Assembly (NCBI GenBank): GCA_013396915.1
Contig: VWZL01000877.1
Location: forward strand, 939,296-1,003,295
Length of the DNA stretch: 64,000 nucleotides
Direction: 5' to 3'
DNA from: Stercorarius parasiticus
Taxonomy: Eukaryota; Chordata; Aves; Charadriiformes; Stercorariidae
This document shows positions 39,003-52,900 of the stretch, piece after piece. The number at the start of each line of letters is the position of its first letter. Within the stretch, counting starts at the first letter, position 1. The notes beneath the pieces were generated by a model. It searched no databases, was not told the origin of the DNA, and saw only the letters and a list, made by a program, of their open reading frames with translations. A program made the position numbers and the translations under genes.

Positions 39003-42000
39003 TGGTGCAGCATATTCCATTTTTCAACTCTTCTAGACAGTAGTTAACCTCTCTTCCCATGAGAAATACTGGTGGTATATGCTGCAGCAGGAATTCAAGT
39101 GTTGACAGACATTTCAAGAAACAAGTACTTTTATCCAGACCTGGCAGCTTTTCCTGTGAAAACTGAGTTATGGGCTGTGGAAACATTCAGCAGCAACCAT
39201 AGACCCAAATATTCTTGTTCCTTTTTTGAAGTCTGAAAAGCAAAGCTAGTCAAGAGAATATTTTTCTGGCACAAATGTTTATTGCAAAACCATGCAGTGG
39301 CAGCAGGGGTCAGATGGCAAATCCAGGTGTCATTTTGCTCTGGTACTTTGCAAATGGGCAGGTCTTCATACGCCAGTGCATATTTCCGCCTCAGGTCCTG
39401 TTGTTATGGGTACAAGGTGGAAGGCACGTCCTATCCTTTATGTATTATCTCGTTCTGGTGGGCTATGAGATGCAGGAGACTATCCTAGTCTCCAGGTAAC
39501 GTTAGGCTGAAGTGTAAGGAGACAGAGGAGCTATGTTCCTGACTGAGTAGAGGTGGTACAGCTTCCAGGAGAGGATGGCACTGGTGGGCAAGGGATGTAT
39601 ATGCACACCTCTGTGCAGACATAGGGTACTGGTTACAGGTTATAAGAGGAGATTTCTGATTTAACTGTTGGAACAGTTGCTTCAGCTGAACAAGATGAAG
39701 TTCCTGCAACACAAGTCTGCCAGGGCACCGAGCTGGAAGGAAGGCAAGGCATGCAGATGCTAGGTGCATATTAATCTTTAAATAGCACTGCTGCATTAGC
39801 AGAAGTCCGAAATCTTCCAAAGCCACAGGGGCACCACTACGGTTGCAGGGTGCACTCTCTCCCTGTTATGTCTGTCCCACGGGATGTGTGATACACATTG
39901 GCCACATGCTGTCCCCGCGTCAGGAAGAATCCCAGGTGTGCACTGTTTTCCATGCCCTGATCTCCCTGGGGAAGAACACAGCAGCTGGGAAGGAGCTGTG
40001 GTGCACTCCCCTGGTGTGCAGTGCTGGCAGGCTGGGGGGGTACAGCATGAGCTGCGTAAAGCACCCGCGCTGCCATCTAGATGTAGGGGCAAGGTTTTCA
40101 TTTTGACGGCAGAAAATCTACGTGCAACAAGCTTCCTCTTACAGCCTGAAGAACACGACCACACTGACCTCACTAAGCTGTGTAAGATTGCTTAGCAGAG
40201 AGGAAATGGAAGGAGTTCATGACTATTTTTGAATTTCATTGTAAGAAAGGCAGCTTCACCTTGAAAAAGGAATTCATAAGGCCCTAGCTACAATCGTCTA
40301 TGATAGAAGGATTAAGGCATACACGAGTTGTAAGGAGATAAATATCTCTGTACTCCTCTTGTAGCTTCCAATGAGCCATTTAATGAGAAACAGTAAGAAT
40401 GAAAGACCAGAACCTCTCTGGCCTTCTATGCAACTTTTTAATTAAATTGCAGGACAAATTTTTTGAGTATTAGGTGTGGAGTGTCAACATAGTCTCAACC
40501 CAGAAGTATAGAACAAACAAATGTATTTTCCTTTTATATCTCTCTAAACTCTCCCCCAAATTCCAGTGCCTTACCCTTCATACTTCCATTCTGGTGACAT
40601 TTGGAGTCTTTCCTCACTCTCCTTTTACCACTTAGCACTTTGTTTCCCTACAGTACTCACACTAACCTGCTCTTCAAACCTATGTCCAAAAGTTCTTGTG
40701 AAAATACTGTGATTACCTTGCATGACACCTTTACCTGAGATACTCTCCAGGACCTAACAGCTGGAGAAGTCAAGTCACTCCCTAAAAGTCTTGGTAGGAT
40801 GTGTGTCCCCAGGCATATTGCCAAGGTCCTCCAGTGACGCCCATGTCAAAGGAGGGTGCAGGTACTTCTCCAAAACAGAATCTGAGGGAAGGCACGGTAG
40901 TGAATCATTCTGGAGAATCTAAAGGAAAAGACTACAAAAGCTGCTTGCGCATAATTCTCTGACTTAAAAGGACGGAGAACTGATTTTCTTCCCTGGTCAG
41001 ATATCATTAGTTTTCTGCAATGCAAGTACAATAGAAAATACTGCTTTAAATATGCTTACATTTAGAGAGAGAAACACAGACAAGTGATTGCATTGCAAGA
41101 GGACCCTACTGCCAGTTGCCTCTCTTGCTGTTGTTTCAGAGTTTGTTACCAATTGTTTAATGCTGTGCTCTGCTAACCATCATAATTACCCTGTTTTTCT
41201 GTCCTTCACCCTTAATTACTCTTGGTTCATCTGAAGAAGATGATGACAACCATGCAAATGAAACCATGCAGGTCAAGACACCAAGAATGCTTGTACTGAA
41301 AGATTTACACTGTGGGTTCAGTCTTACAGGTGAAGCAGCTAAGATCCTTCAGAGCAGTGATCTGCTCTGAAAAGCCAGCTGCTCAGAAACCAGCATTTCC
41401 TCCAGCTGATGACCCCGCTCCTGCTTTCCTATCATCCATGTCATATATCCTCTCCCTGTGTATTTAAACAATGTGCATTTTCAAGTACTTCTATGCATCC
41501 ACCCTACCATTTCAATAATTCTTATGGGAAATATTTCTCCACTAGCCATTGACCTTTTCAGAAACATATCCTTGAAAGAAAACAGAGTGTGGTAGTTAGA
41601 TGGGCCAGACCCAAAGCCATGACACTGAACATTCAGGCTTCTGGGAGTGCTCCAAGAAAGAGTTTAGCCTGAGACAGGCTACTTAAATCTACGTAATAGA
41701 ACTTTCTAAAACACAGGGATAACAAAGCTTTAGGAAAATATAGATGTTTTATGCACCTCTTCCAGTAAAAGGGTGTTTGTGTCTTAAGGGGACACCAAAT
41801 AACTTTCAAACTTAGTTTCCAGAGATCGTTAAGAAAGGAAAATCTTGGAGTCCCACAGATATTCATAGTCAGCTACCATTGCTCTGAAGCTGTGTCTGTA
41901 ATACCACACTCCTGTTTGATACTTCAAGGGAGTTTCTAATACTTCTCTGTTTTCACTGTCTGCAGCAAGCCCTTTCAAGCACTACATAAACGTCTGTCTC

Positions 42001-43521
42001 TCTGTAGTCTTGAAGTATTTCAGGGTATCTGGCTGCACTACTTTTATCATAAAACACGATCTTATTCTTGCAGACAGCCTAGTTCCAGAGGAGGAATGCC
42101 AGGTACTCTATGGCAATATGGAAATTCAGTTCTACAGCTATTGAATCTTCTTGTGACAGTAGTAGTGCCAAGTGTTTAGTCATAAAAAATGCCTTTTATT
42201 TGTTTTATTTTTGTTAAAAGCATAAAATACTTTTGTTTTAGAACTCCTGATTTCCAATTAAGAGTGGCACTTGCTGTCTCCCAAGTAAAAATTGTGGGTC
42301 ATCATTCCTCTTTAGAAAAAAAACTTTATCATACGGCTTCTAAAATTAACAAAGGTAACTGGATATTAAATCAATGTCTCAGCAGATGGATAGACAAGAT
42401 AAAAACAAGTGACATTTGTATTAAATGAGGAGATAGGAGTGCTGAGACTGTAAACATGGTTAAATCCAATGTAGTCCTTCAATGCCACAGGCAAGTGAAT
42501 GAGTCAAGGGCAGTGGTTTCCATGTAGACTTCCCTGTAAGGTGTGTTCCTCTGCTTCAGCTGTGCTTTATAGGTTTGCTTGTAGTTTGTTCCTGTCTTTT
42601 CTGTTTGATTTCAAAAATCTTCTCTAGCTTTTAGCATAGCTCTCCCACACATGGATGACCTTTTAAATAATTAAAATGCTAACCGTTCATTCAAGCTATT
42701 ATACAACTCACTCTTCAAACTACCAGGCAAAGGATCAAAACTGGGAGAAAGAAGACTTGTCTGTGCTACTTGGTTTTGACTTGCTTTGTTTTCCTGACAG
42801 GCTCTGTTTGAGGAGAACTGAGAAGTGTGCTTTGTTACTGGTTCAATGCTCAGAAATTCTCAGTGTTGTGTCATTATTCATCGCTTCTGTTTTGATCATT
42901 TAAGCAATCTTTTCATGTTGTTTTCCTCCTGGATATATTATCTGACACGCAACAACGAGAGTTTTCATAAAGCTCTTTGGTGCCTGTGGGTACACGCGTA
43001 GCTGATGCCTGTTTAAATGGCAGTTTCACAGCCTTCGGAGGTATGCTGCACCATCTGAAAAAAACAATTGCTGCAATAGAAAGCTCAAGAGATGCTCTTA
43101 AAATCATCTACACAAAACAGTGACATAACTTGGGAGGAAAGGTAGAATCTAGGCAAAGTACAATATCAAATTAAATACTCTCGACTTACTTCTGAAAACA
43201 CAACATAAATTTGGTAATATATCAAATCAACAGGAACCTAGAAACTGACAAATTTAAAATTAAGAGCTCTGGACTTAGAGAAAAAGGTTAGTAGATATAA
43301 AAATGAAAAGGTACAGGAACCTCTTCATCCTGGCTAAATAAATGAAAGTGAAAAGAAGCATAAGCTAGGTTCCTGCAAAGTGAACAAAATTTCAAAAATA
43401 CAACTGTGCCATTACAACTAGTGGGAAGCGTCAGTGCCATGATAATACAGTTCTGCTACAGGAAAAAGTGGTATATGAGCACTAAAAATGCACAGGACTG
43501 TGCAAATAAACCAGGATTTTC
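39003..43521. other. Noncoding DNA, no gene recognised
   Basis: A GC-richer block at about 39830-40080 has overlapping frames on both strands (103 codons plus, 125 codons minus) with cysteine-rich translations typical of random GC-rich DNA. A pyrimidine-rich tract at about 40540-40660 ends in CCCTACAG, a weak acceptor-like site. The rest is AT-rich unique sequence. Confidence 0.45.
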
Positions 43522-43612
43522 TAAAGGATTATTAAATATAATATTTAATATCATATTTATAAATATCATTTAATATATAAATATATTAATATATAAATAA
43601 AGGATTATTAAA
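43522..43612. repeat. AT-rich palindromic tract bounded by 15-bp direct repeats
   Basis: TAAAGGATTATTAAA occurs at 43522-43536 and exactly again at 43598-43612. Between them lies an almost pure A/T block of overlapping AATATT, TTAATATATAAAT and ATATTAATATAT palindromes. The pattern fits slippage or fold-back replication of an AT-rich hairpin. Confidence 0.85.
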
Positions 43613-46185
43613 AAACAAACGAACATCTGTATTGTTGTGACTGGTACCCCTTACTCCCCACAGTGACTTTTATAAATCTTTGTACGTGCTTTTATGCCTC
43701 TATAGGATCACACAAATCGAGACAAGGAAATTGGGATTACTTCTAGGATGACATTCTTCTCAGTAGCAGGAATTCCCATTGCATATCTCCAGGGTCCCAG
43801 GCAAAATTCCCAGATGATAAAACCCAAACAGCAGGTTTGTATCTTGTAGTTTTGATAAGTGAGTTTAAATAAGTTACTATCCATATTTCCACATTCATTT
43901 TTCTGCATTTTGAATTCTGCTTTCACCTTGAATCCCTCAGTTGTGAGAATTCCAAGCCTTTACCATTGTGTATATATGTATGCACATTGTCTTGCTCCAA
44001 TATAGCACTTTGCATCAGCAAAAGAGAAAAACATCATGATCTGCATTTTGCAAGAGGAAAAACACATGCAGAGCAACGAAGTTACTCAACTAATTCTATT
44101 CACAAAACCAGTGAGAGCATCACAATGGAATCCAGGAGTGTTAGATAACACTGGCCAATACACAATTTCTTTACTAAAGCACTTTTTGAAGAGTTCGCAG
44201 TTAGTTATCACTACTTTAATGGTTAACATTATAGGAAGTCAACATGAGAATATATGCTACATACAAAAGAAAACAAACAATTTAATGACACCAGTGTATA
44301 AACACAGTATTTTGACACTGAAATAGCAAGAACTACAAACAAAAGAACAAATGAAACTTGGACTAATGACCATTTCCTCAATCATTTTTTTTCTATATAG
44401 CAAGAAATTGGAGAACAAATGAAACATAAACATTTTGATAAACATGATGCAGGCCCCAGCAGCATTTTCTTGAGTGAGAAGACTGACTGATCTTCAAGGC
44501 ATGTAAGTATAACATCAAAAGGGTCATTGCATTATAGGGAAATGCTAGAAAACTAGTTAAAGAACCTCAGTCGACGAGGTCACATCATTCTGTCCTGTCT
44601 TGTAACTCTCCTGCTGCCTTGAAGATTACCTGACAAAATGAGATGTGGCATCTCAGCCAAGCTTTCCTATAGGATGCTCTCCCTGAAATGGCTATAAACC
44701 CCAACATATTGGTGTAGGCTTGATTCTTTCTTTGCTTGAAGTAGTGACAAGGTTGTCATTCAAATTATCAAGGCACCTGTTTCTAGACGCCCAGCCTGCT
44801 TTCTGAAGGCCGGCATCATACTCTGGCTGTCAGCAGATTAAAAAAAAAGTGATTACGTTTGAGAGATACAATCACTTTCTGTAATATATGAACCATTGTA
44901 ACTTTTAGACTGAAGGCAACAAAACAAGAATAATTTCCTTCTGGGCTATATGCCCCCAGACTTGTTCTAACAAGTCTAATTCGTACTTAGCTACAGTTTC
45001 TGGTTGTCTGGGATCTCTGAGGGAAAATACCCACTGCTTTGCTTCAGAGTTTACAGTAGAAAAAACAGCCAAAATTAAAATTTATCACATTTAAGTGAAA
45101 GGACTAATCTTTGCATTCCCTCCTGCACCACAATGTCCAATGAAAGAAGTCAACAAGCACTATTTTGTAAGCAAAAAACCAACCAAACATGCCCCCAAAC
45201 CTTTTCATCAAAGTTAGCCTGAATAGGCTGGATGTATGCACTGTGACTTCTGAATTTAGTCTGATAGTTCAGTATAAAAACACTACATGAAATTCTTACA
45301 TCAGAAAAAGAACCACTCTCCCAAATAATACACCAGCATGGCTGGTAACATCTTATTATAACTCTGAAATGTCAGTGATTTGCCTGCTTCTAGAAACATA
45401 ATACTGAATACTGCCAATACAATATTTTTTCTATATAATTTTGACCAGTCCAGTCCTAAGAGCACAGGTTTTCATCATTTTGCTCTCCAGAAGGCGTTGC
45501 TTGGCCCACAGTTCTGTATGAGTTATTCCAAGCTGAGGTACACCTGCTTGATCTTACCTGCAGCTCCCTAAAAATGACTTCTTGCCTATCTTGAGGTCCT
45601 CCTAGCTCTTCTCCATACTGTTTTGTCAGTCCCACCTCATCAAACACACAATTATTCTTTAATTTAGCAACTGAATAGATCCCTACCTTTGTTTCCCACT
45701 TAATCAGGAATTTTGTAAATCTCCGCATCCTACTTTTGGTTATCATTTCTCCAGGTACCATATACTGTCAGACAAGGAATAAGAGTCAGATCTCACAAAA
45801 GTCAACTTGGCCTGTGCTGGGCGTCAAATATTTCATGGTTTCTTTATTTGTGATTCTTTGCAGACCACAAAACCTAGAAATATCCCAAATGACAGATGCC
45901 TAATAATGCCTTTGCCTGTTGTGTATATGTTGCATTGTGTGGTGAACAGTACTGATGACAAATTTTGGAGTGTTGTTTTTTTTTTTTGTTAAGGCAGTAA
46001 AGTAGACAAAAGTAATTTCAAGAGCAATATTGTATTAATAAGTACAGAAAATCAGAAAATAATTAGCTTTCATCTAGAAAACAAGAGTCAATAGTCTGAT
46101 GAACTAATACGGTCTTTAAAACATTTAAGAGCAGACTTGAACTGTGTGCATACAATAAGGGATTTGAAACCACTTCATCAAAGGT

Positions 46186-46240
46186 CTTAGCACGAAGACG
46201 CTTGCACTGACTTAAGTGGGCTTCAGATTTTACCCTAAAG
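46186..46240. repeat. Possible ancient interspersed repeat remnant
   Basis: CACTGACTTAAGTGGGCTTC followed by AGATTTTACCC resembles the 'CATTGACTTCAGTGGGCTTTGGATCAGGCCC' string of old amniote interspersed repeats as I remember it. The match is short and diverged. Confidence 0.25.
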
Positions 46241-48560
46241 CTCTATCAACTTTTTTGCAATAAATGATGGCCTTATTTCCTCCACAAAAATGTTTTTAAA
46301 AACTCATATGTCTACTTGCTGAGTTCTTATGCAATAGAAAGGCTTAAATTCAGGACACAATTTTCCATTTTGGAGGCAGTCTCTTTTTCTGAAGCTCTCA
46401 GCCCCATAACACTGACAGGTCTTATGATACAGAAAGGAAGAGCAATGTAATTGGTTTTGTTGGTGTCATTGCCTGACACCACCTAAAGCATGGAAGATTG
46501 TAGAGACCAACTGATTCCTTTTTAACAAAGGGCTTGTTAATTTATTTTTTTTCTGGAGGAAAGGTAATTTGCAGTGGTTGTGTTGTCAGTCGTCAACGGG
46601 TTGCTACGGTGTGCAGTCAAGCTTCTAAGCAGTGTTTTGTTTTGTTTTCTATTCTTGCCTGGATTCCCCCTTTAACCTTATCAAAGCAGTTAAATTTCTT
46701 CAACCTATCAAGCTGAGCCATGTCAGCATCTTAAGATCGTTGCTGTTGACACGGCTGAGCAAAGCTGAATTGATCTTACAACCCTCAGGACATCCTGCAC
46801 AGCATGCGTGCTCTATACTACCACCACATGCCTGATTTAAAGTCCAGACCTTTCTAACTCATTGTTGGCAAGGTAAAATGCTGTGTACCACTGACGTTAT
46901 TTAAGGTCTTTCTGTTGCCACAAAGGCTATCCCGGTAACCTTAGACTGTATGCTGGAGATGGAAAAGAAGGACAGTGATGATCTGCTTGTTTGCGCTAAA
47001 AGCAAAACCACAAAAAAATCCAACCTGAAACAACAACAACAACAAAAAAACTCATGATTCAAGTTGAGCTGTACTTGTCTATCTGAGAAAGCAGCAATAA
47101 AACAAGATTAGTTACATTAGAGAACAAAGTGTTGCTGACAGGGCTTTCAGCTACTCTCCATGAAGAACTTGACAAGTGAATGGCTGTTTTCCAAGCTGTT
47201 AGGCACCCAAGTTACTGTACATTTGCTTGTATCTTATATGTTTTCCATTAGCAGGCACACACATCGACAGTAACCCATGAATCACAAGAATCCTGTCCTT
47301 AACACTGTGAGCACAAAGAAAGCTGGATTTTGAAAAATAGGGAACTTCAGAACCAGGTCACCAAGGTCATCAAGAGAGCTCAGACGTGGGACAAGCTTAA
47401 CTACTTGTTCTGTTTACTTCAATCCTCAATAATATTCGTATCTCCTAACTTTTAGGTAAAGAAGCAGAAGAAAAATCTTTTAGAACAGAGAATCACTTTG
47501 TTTTCCAAAGAGTCTTTGTTTACGTATTCACATGCCTACATGCTTGTGTGTGTATTAGTTAATGGCTGTTTACAGAGTGGCCCCCAGAGAGGTGACAGAC
47601 AATTATTGCTGAGCTAATTTCAATGCAACTACTACATTAGTGAAAAATGCATAAGCTTGCATAGTTGTGGCCTATGAAGCAAGCGACACTGGCAATAGGC
47701 AAAACAAGTTACGTTTGAAAAATAAAGGACCAAATCCTCATCACAGTGTTTATAATCTTCCTGAGGGATGATGGGCTTTCAGAAGCCTGGCATTACCCAC
47801 TGGGTGGGACTGCTCTTTGAACAAAACGGAGTAACACAATGCTTCAGCCTTAGAGTTCCTCTATTGCTAATGGCACTAGTTTGGGGACGCTAAACACCTG
47901 TGGGATTAACAGAGCAGTTTCCTGGGGCTCTGCATGTAATGGACCATCTATGGTGGGGTGTAGGCAAAGAGCAAATGGCCACACTGCTACGCAAGCAGGA
48001 AAGACTCTTCTGTCAGTGATGTGTGCATCCACTTTGCAGATCGTAAGAAATCTTTAAAAGAGATGAAAAGCAGCAACTTCATATAGCAAACTTCATATAC
48101 ATTAAAAACCTATTTGTATAACTGCAGACAAAAGCCTCTCCTACACTTGTCACTAGGAAGTCTTTGGGTTTCTTCATGCACTGTTAAAATAGAACACTGT
48201 AGGAACCGTGTCATCTGAAGTGTGTGTGAGTTCCCCAAACAGCAATTAATTACTGAGAGAAATAGTCCATTAAAGTTATTAAGTTATATGGGAAGTAGGT
48301 ATGGGTGCCTGGATTGTGTTTTTGTGATAGAACAAACGAATTCTTATGACTTGGGAAACAAAGACTTGAGAACCTGGCAAGCAAAAATCTTCCTGTTCTC
48401 TGATTCAGTGAAAATGAGTGGTATAAAATCTCAGAGAACGAACTCAAAAATGGAGTTAGTAGCAGGGAAACTTTAACATAAAACAGAAAACAAGTAATGA
48501 TTAACTTAAAAAGAATTAAGATAAATTTCAGGATTGCTTCAGAAATGGGAATTCTCAGCC

Positions 48561-48598
48561 TGCCGAAGAACCATTGTAATGCTGAAGAACCATTGTGG
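48561..48598. repeat. 19-bp tandem duplication
   Basis: TGCCGAAGAACCATTGTAA is followed at once by TGCTGAAGAACCATTGTGG. The two units differ at two positions. Confidence 0.9.
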
Positions 48599-49654
48599 GC
48601 AATAGCTACTATAATGTCATCATCTTATTATCAATAAAATAGCCTGGTGATACGGAACAATTTGTTCATCTCTCAAATTATGACTTACTGGAGCATTCTG
48701 ATTTCAGAACTTGATTTCAAAAGCGTTTCAAACCTCATTTCCCTTAAGAGCAAGGAAGATTTCCATTTATATGTTATTTTCTTTTACCTAAAAATCACTG
48801 GTTAATCATCTTTCATTGTGCTTTTACTCAGAGTCAAGGGAACACACTTTGCCTCTTTCAGGGAGCATTCACAAAAAAAAGGTTCAAGTGCAACCCCGTT
48901 AACTTGTATGGATGCAAATGGTTTGGAAAGTAATTTTATTTGTATCTACAATGTGATTCATAGATTGTGATTATTCCAGAATCCACTTGTTGGAAATTTT
49001 ATATTAAACAAAAAACACACTGAGATTATAAGCCTTCTTGTTGTCCCTTCCTTACTTACTCAACCAGAGCAGGAAGCCAGTCATAAGTGGTGATGGTTTG
49101 CAATTTTATTGCTGACTGCAAAGATAGTGATTTCCTTAGTAGTCACTTATTGGGAGTTTAGATTAGAGGCAATAATAACAGATGCACTATCCCTCCTTTG
49201 TTTGTTCAGCCATAATGCTGAGCTATAAAATACCCCACCACCTAAAATCACTGCCAACGTAATGTACTCTGTGCCAGGCTTTTCTGTGTGATGCAGACGT
49301 GAATCAGAACAACTGGAATGAACACAAAAAGTAAAGAAAAAAAAAAGAAAAAAAATCACAGTCATAAAACGAAAAGCTTCAGTCCATAATTCACCCAGAA
49401 TTTGGGGAAAATTATTAATGGAAGAAACTCTTGAATGTGAATACCTCAGAAAAAAAAGCGCAAGCCTTTTTTTTAATCCAAAATTACAGGAGTAAGCAGT
49501 TGTGTATTTTTTCCCTTCAAAAAGATAAAGGGTCGCTTGGCATAGCCAAATGGTGTGTTACATGCACAGAGGCAACATTAACAGCCAAAGGAATCTGAGG
49601 GAGCAACATCTCTCAGGTAGATGTGCTCCTGGGTGTTACCTGGGATTACAGTAA

Positions 49655-49930
49655 ATCATAGAATCATAGAATTGTTAGGGTTGGAAGGGACCTTAAAGAT
49701 CATCTAGTACCAAGCCCCCTGCCGTGGGCAGGGACACCTCCCACTAGATCAGGTTGCTCAGAGCCCCATCCAGCCTGGCCTTAAAAACTCCCAGGGATGG
49801 AGCATCCACAACTTCCCTGGGCAACCTGTTCCAGTGTCTCACCACCCTCATGGTGAAGNCCCTCAACCTGCTGGCCATGCTTCTCCTAATGCAGCCCAGG
49901 ATATGATTGGCTTTCTGGTCAGCATGATTT
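49655..49930 (-). mobile_element. CR1 retrotransposon 3' end with internal gap marked by N
   Basis: The plus strand begins with ATCATAGAATCATAGAATTG and GGGTTGGAAGGGACCTTAAA, the reverse complement of a well-preserved CR1 3' end, and continues through the 3' UTR and ORF2 tail. After the single N at 49859 the sequence resumes at CTGCTGGCCATGCTTCTCC, which in a complete CR1 lies roughly 400-450 bp further upstream. The copy is therefore missing the middle of this region. The 5' truncation falls near 49930. Confidence 0.93.
49744..49923 (-). pseudogene. CR1 ORF2 C-terminal fragment, internally deleted
   Basis: Downstream of the N the minus-strand frame reads FTMRVVRHWNRLPREVV followed by DAPSLGVFKARLDGALSNLI and a stop, the canonical end of CR1 ORF2. 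Upstream of the N it reads QKANHILGCIRRSMASRLR, which belongs to an earlier part of the RT domain. The residues that normally lie between them (the LERVQRRAT to GRFRLDIRK region) are absent. Both sides are in the same frame through the N. The open frame continues rightward to 50157, but that part is not CR1 and is a chance extension. The GALSNL ending marks a different CR1 lineage from the copy at 32.7 kb. Confidence 0.9.
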
Positions 49931-52900
49931 GGAGAGAACTTCTGGAGTAAAGGGAGGAGAAAAAGTAACCAGACTAATTGATACTCCCCAGTGTTTTCTC
50001 GTATTAAACCAAATGTTTTGGTCAGCCACACATCTAGTGTTTGCTCCTGGTAGTGGTACTTCCTAGCTGGTGACTTGGAGGACAGGAGGTGGGTACTTGG
50101 AAGAGCTGATATTGGCACAGCTGCTAACAAAACCCACGCTAATTGACCTTTCCACACTCAGACTCCTGAATCAATGTCCTAACATAGTATATCTCATCCT
50201 TTTTTTTCCCACTAAACCTCTTTAGTACTCAGCTATTGAGAGCTAGTGAAAAGCAACACCTCAGCATTACACCATTCATTATGTAATTAATCTGTCATCG
50301 AGAAAGAGTAAATGAGTCAATGTGGTCTGCACAAAGTATGCTCTTCTACTGCAGTATCAGCTCAGGTGTCTCCATATCATCTTCTCAACAAGAGTGAAAT
50401 GGAAGGATTCGTAAAACAGAAGCACGGTCTGTCACATATGAAGTGTTTACCGCTGTCCCACATACAAAGAATTGAAAATAAACGTACATAACTTGAGGAC
50501 TAGAACTAAAAAGTATGTCTGACACCTTTCTCTTTAAAGGTGCTGCTTGTGGAATATTTTGGATATTTTATAAGGTTTTACTGTTTTTCTTCCTGCATAT
50601 ATTAAGAAAGTTTTATTAAGATATTTTGTAGTTTGATGCAATGGGTGAAAAGATCAAAGGAGGACAGTATATAGTAACCCTGTGTCCTGAAGTGAAATTA
50701 TGATTCAGTTATTAGCTCTGCTACTCAGAAGCATACATGAACTAATGCAGCATCTATCCACTTTGCCTTATCTATTGTGACAAGCCTCCGGGGGGCTGAT
50801 CCACATGAAATTCATTTCACATCTCATTCATTGAGTGCCTGGGATTTGAAATACCTTTCTGCTTTCCTAGGTTTCAATAAGCTAGACTGCACGGACTCAT
50901 TACCAACAAAAAGTAAGAAAGTAAACTTCTCCGTAGGGATGGTGCTTTCAAATTTCCTGTGATGCCACTGGAGATGCACTGACATTCATTTCAGGAGTTG
51001 TGCACATGTGTACCTAGGACAAGGATGACTTAGAGAATAACCATATTTTTCAGACCAATGGGATCACATTTTATTGTACTCTGTGTAATAATGAAGCTAA
51101 TATCATATAAAGTAAGAGATATAAAAGATTATATTCAATACGAGATATATGACAATGAAATCTTCTACCCTTCCATTAACCAAAAATGCCCATGCTCCTC
51201 TTTAGGAAAGTTGAACCATTTGGTATTTGCTACTTTATACTTAATTTCTGCACAAGTTTTACTGATGAAAACAGTGCAAAGACCCTACTATTTGTCCAGA
51301 ACATTGCTTTTGCAAAAACCCAGCAGAGGAAAAATATTGCTAGAAATATTAGGGATTTCCTTCCATAAGAAAAAGCATAATCATCAAAAACAATTCCCCT
51401 CCTCTCTTACCTCCTCCTCAAACAACTGACCAACACTGTCACTGCTGGAACACACAAACCAACATCTCCTATGTCCTGGAGACCCAAAGAAAATGGGGAA
51501 TTCCTGGTGTTTCCCTATCTGTGCAAATAAATGAATGGCTATCAAAGGCCAAACTGTGAGCTACTGTATTTTGTAAGCAGTATTACTGAATCAGTGTGTC
51601 AGCTAGGATAAGACTTAATCCTAGGGATCTTGTCTACAAAAGAATATCCACCCAAAAAAGGACTGAGATGAAAGTTGCCTTCACTCAAGAGGCCAATGCA
51701 TTTTTCAGATTCTTGTGTGTTTTGTTCACCAGAAATTGCCCCCAAGAGTGTGAGCAGAGCCTAGATCACCCCATGCTGGGACTCACGTTACAGGCTAGGG
51801 GATCGTATTTACTCTTAGTATTTCTGTTTCAATTAATCTTTTAAAATCTATTCACTTATTGGGTCCAGTTATCTTTTCAGTAAACAAATACCAAAAATGC
51901 AAAAGGAATTACTGACAGTCTGTAGCCTGCAATGCCATGAGCACTAGCAAAGTCTCCTAGGTGTGCTGTGTTTTCAGCTGAGGGACTGGCACGAACCAGC
52001 TGAGTTACATGGGATAAGTAAGGGTATTTAATGAAGCTGAATCCTGACATTATTTAGGAATTGCAGTGGCAGCTTTAAGGAAGTCAGTATGGAGAAGGAA
52101 GTAAACACAGTTCTCTGTTATCAGGTTTTCCTTTTACAACTTCAGCCTGAGTATTTGGCCATGGGATGAGAGGAGGGGGAGGTTTCATGGTCTCACTGGA
52201 TACTGGCTGCATCCCATGAGACAGGAGCCACACAAACAAAACCGAGTGCTGCCAACTCCTGACCTGCTTCACATTATGAATTCTTATGGGCCTGTTAAAG
52301 CAGAGGAGCAATATCACCCCACTACCAGCACCAGTGCAACTGGTTCTGTTCCCCAAACTCCTGCCCACATGTTCATGGTCCCAGTCATACAGGCCATGCT
52401 TTTCTCACATATGCGCTTGGTGAGGTTCTCCACTATGTTCAAAAGCTGAAGCCTCTAGTGCAGCTAGCCTGCTGGTCTGTGCCTTCATGTCCTAGGTCTC
52501 TCTTCCCCATGCACATCTTTCCTTTCTTCTGCTCCCAGTTTTGTCCCATACCCACAGTAGTCCCCAAGCCTTGCCCTCCACAAAGCACCTCAGATCCTTA
52601 CAGGGTCCCTGGCTGCCCCTGCATCTCCTCTGCCCTCTTTCTCCACTCACCTGCTGAGTGAGGAAAAGCCCCTTCAGAAGCCAGGCTGCAAATACATATG
52701 CAGTGATGGTGAGAGGCAGTTTCTCGGTGGGCACTGAGGCTGCCGCAGCGCCTGCGCAGCCTGGACCCTCTCTTGGGTCCATCCCCTTGTCGCCTGAAAT
52801 TATCCTGGGTGCTCAACAGCTACCTGAGGAGAGGTATAGATGGGAAGCAAGACCAGAGCCCTTCTTTCCTTAGGAAACCAGGCCAAAAGTAATCCTTAAG

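Larger units (their letters stand above)
43613..49654. other. Noncoding DNA, no gene recognised
   Basis: This is AT-rich unique sequence with simple runs: T11 at 45977-45987, (GTTTT)n near 46634-46648 and (CAA)n then A7 at 47031-47048. Frames are all 101 codons or shorter and unrecognised. Two small repeats inside it are listed separately. Confidence 0.45.

Noticed and set aside
39796..40195. Overlapping 103-125 codon frames on both strands
   Set aside because: Three frames open at once in a GC-rich block, with cysteine-rich random-looking translations and no splice or promoter support.
49744..50157. 137-codon minus-strand frame taken as one protein
   Set aside because: Only about residues 79-137 are CR1 ORF2. 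The amino-terminal part is unrelated chance sequence and the frame contains an N.
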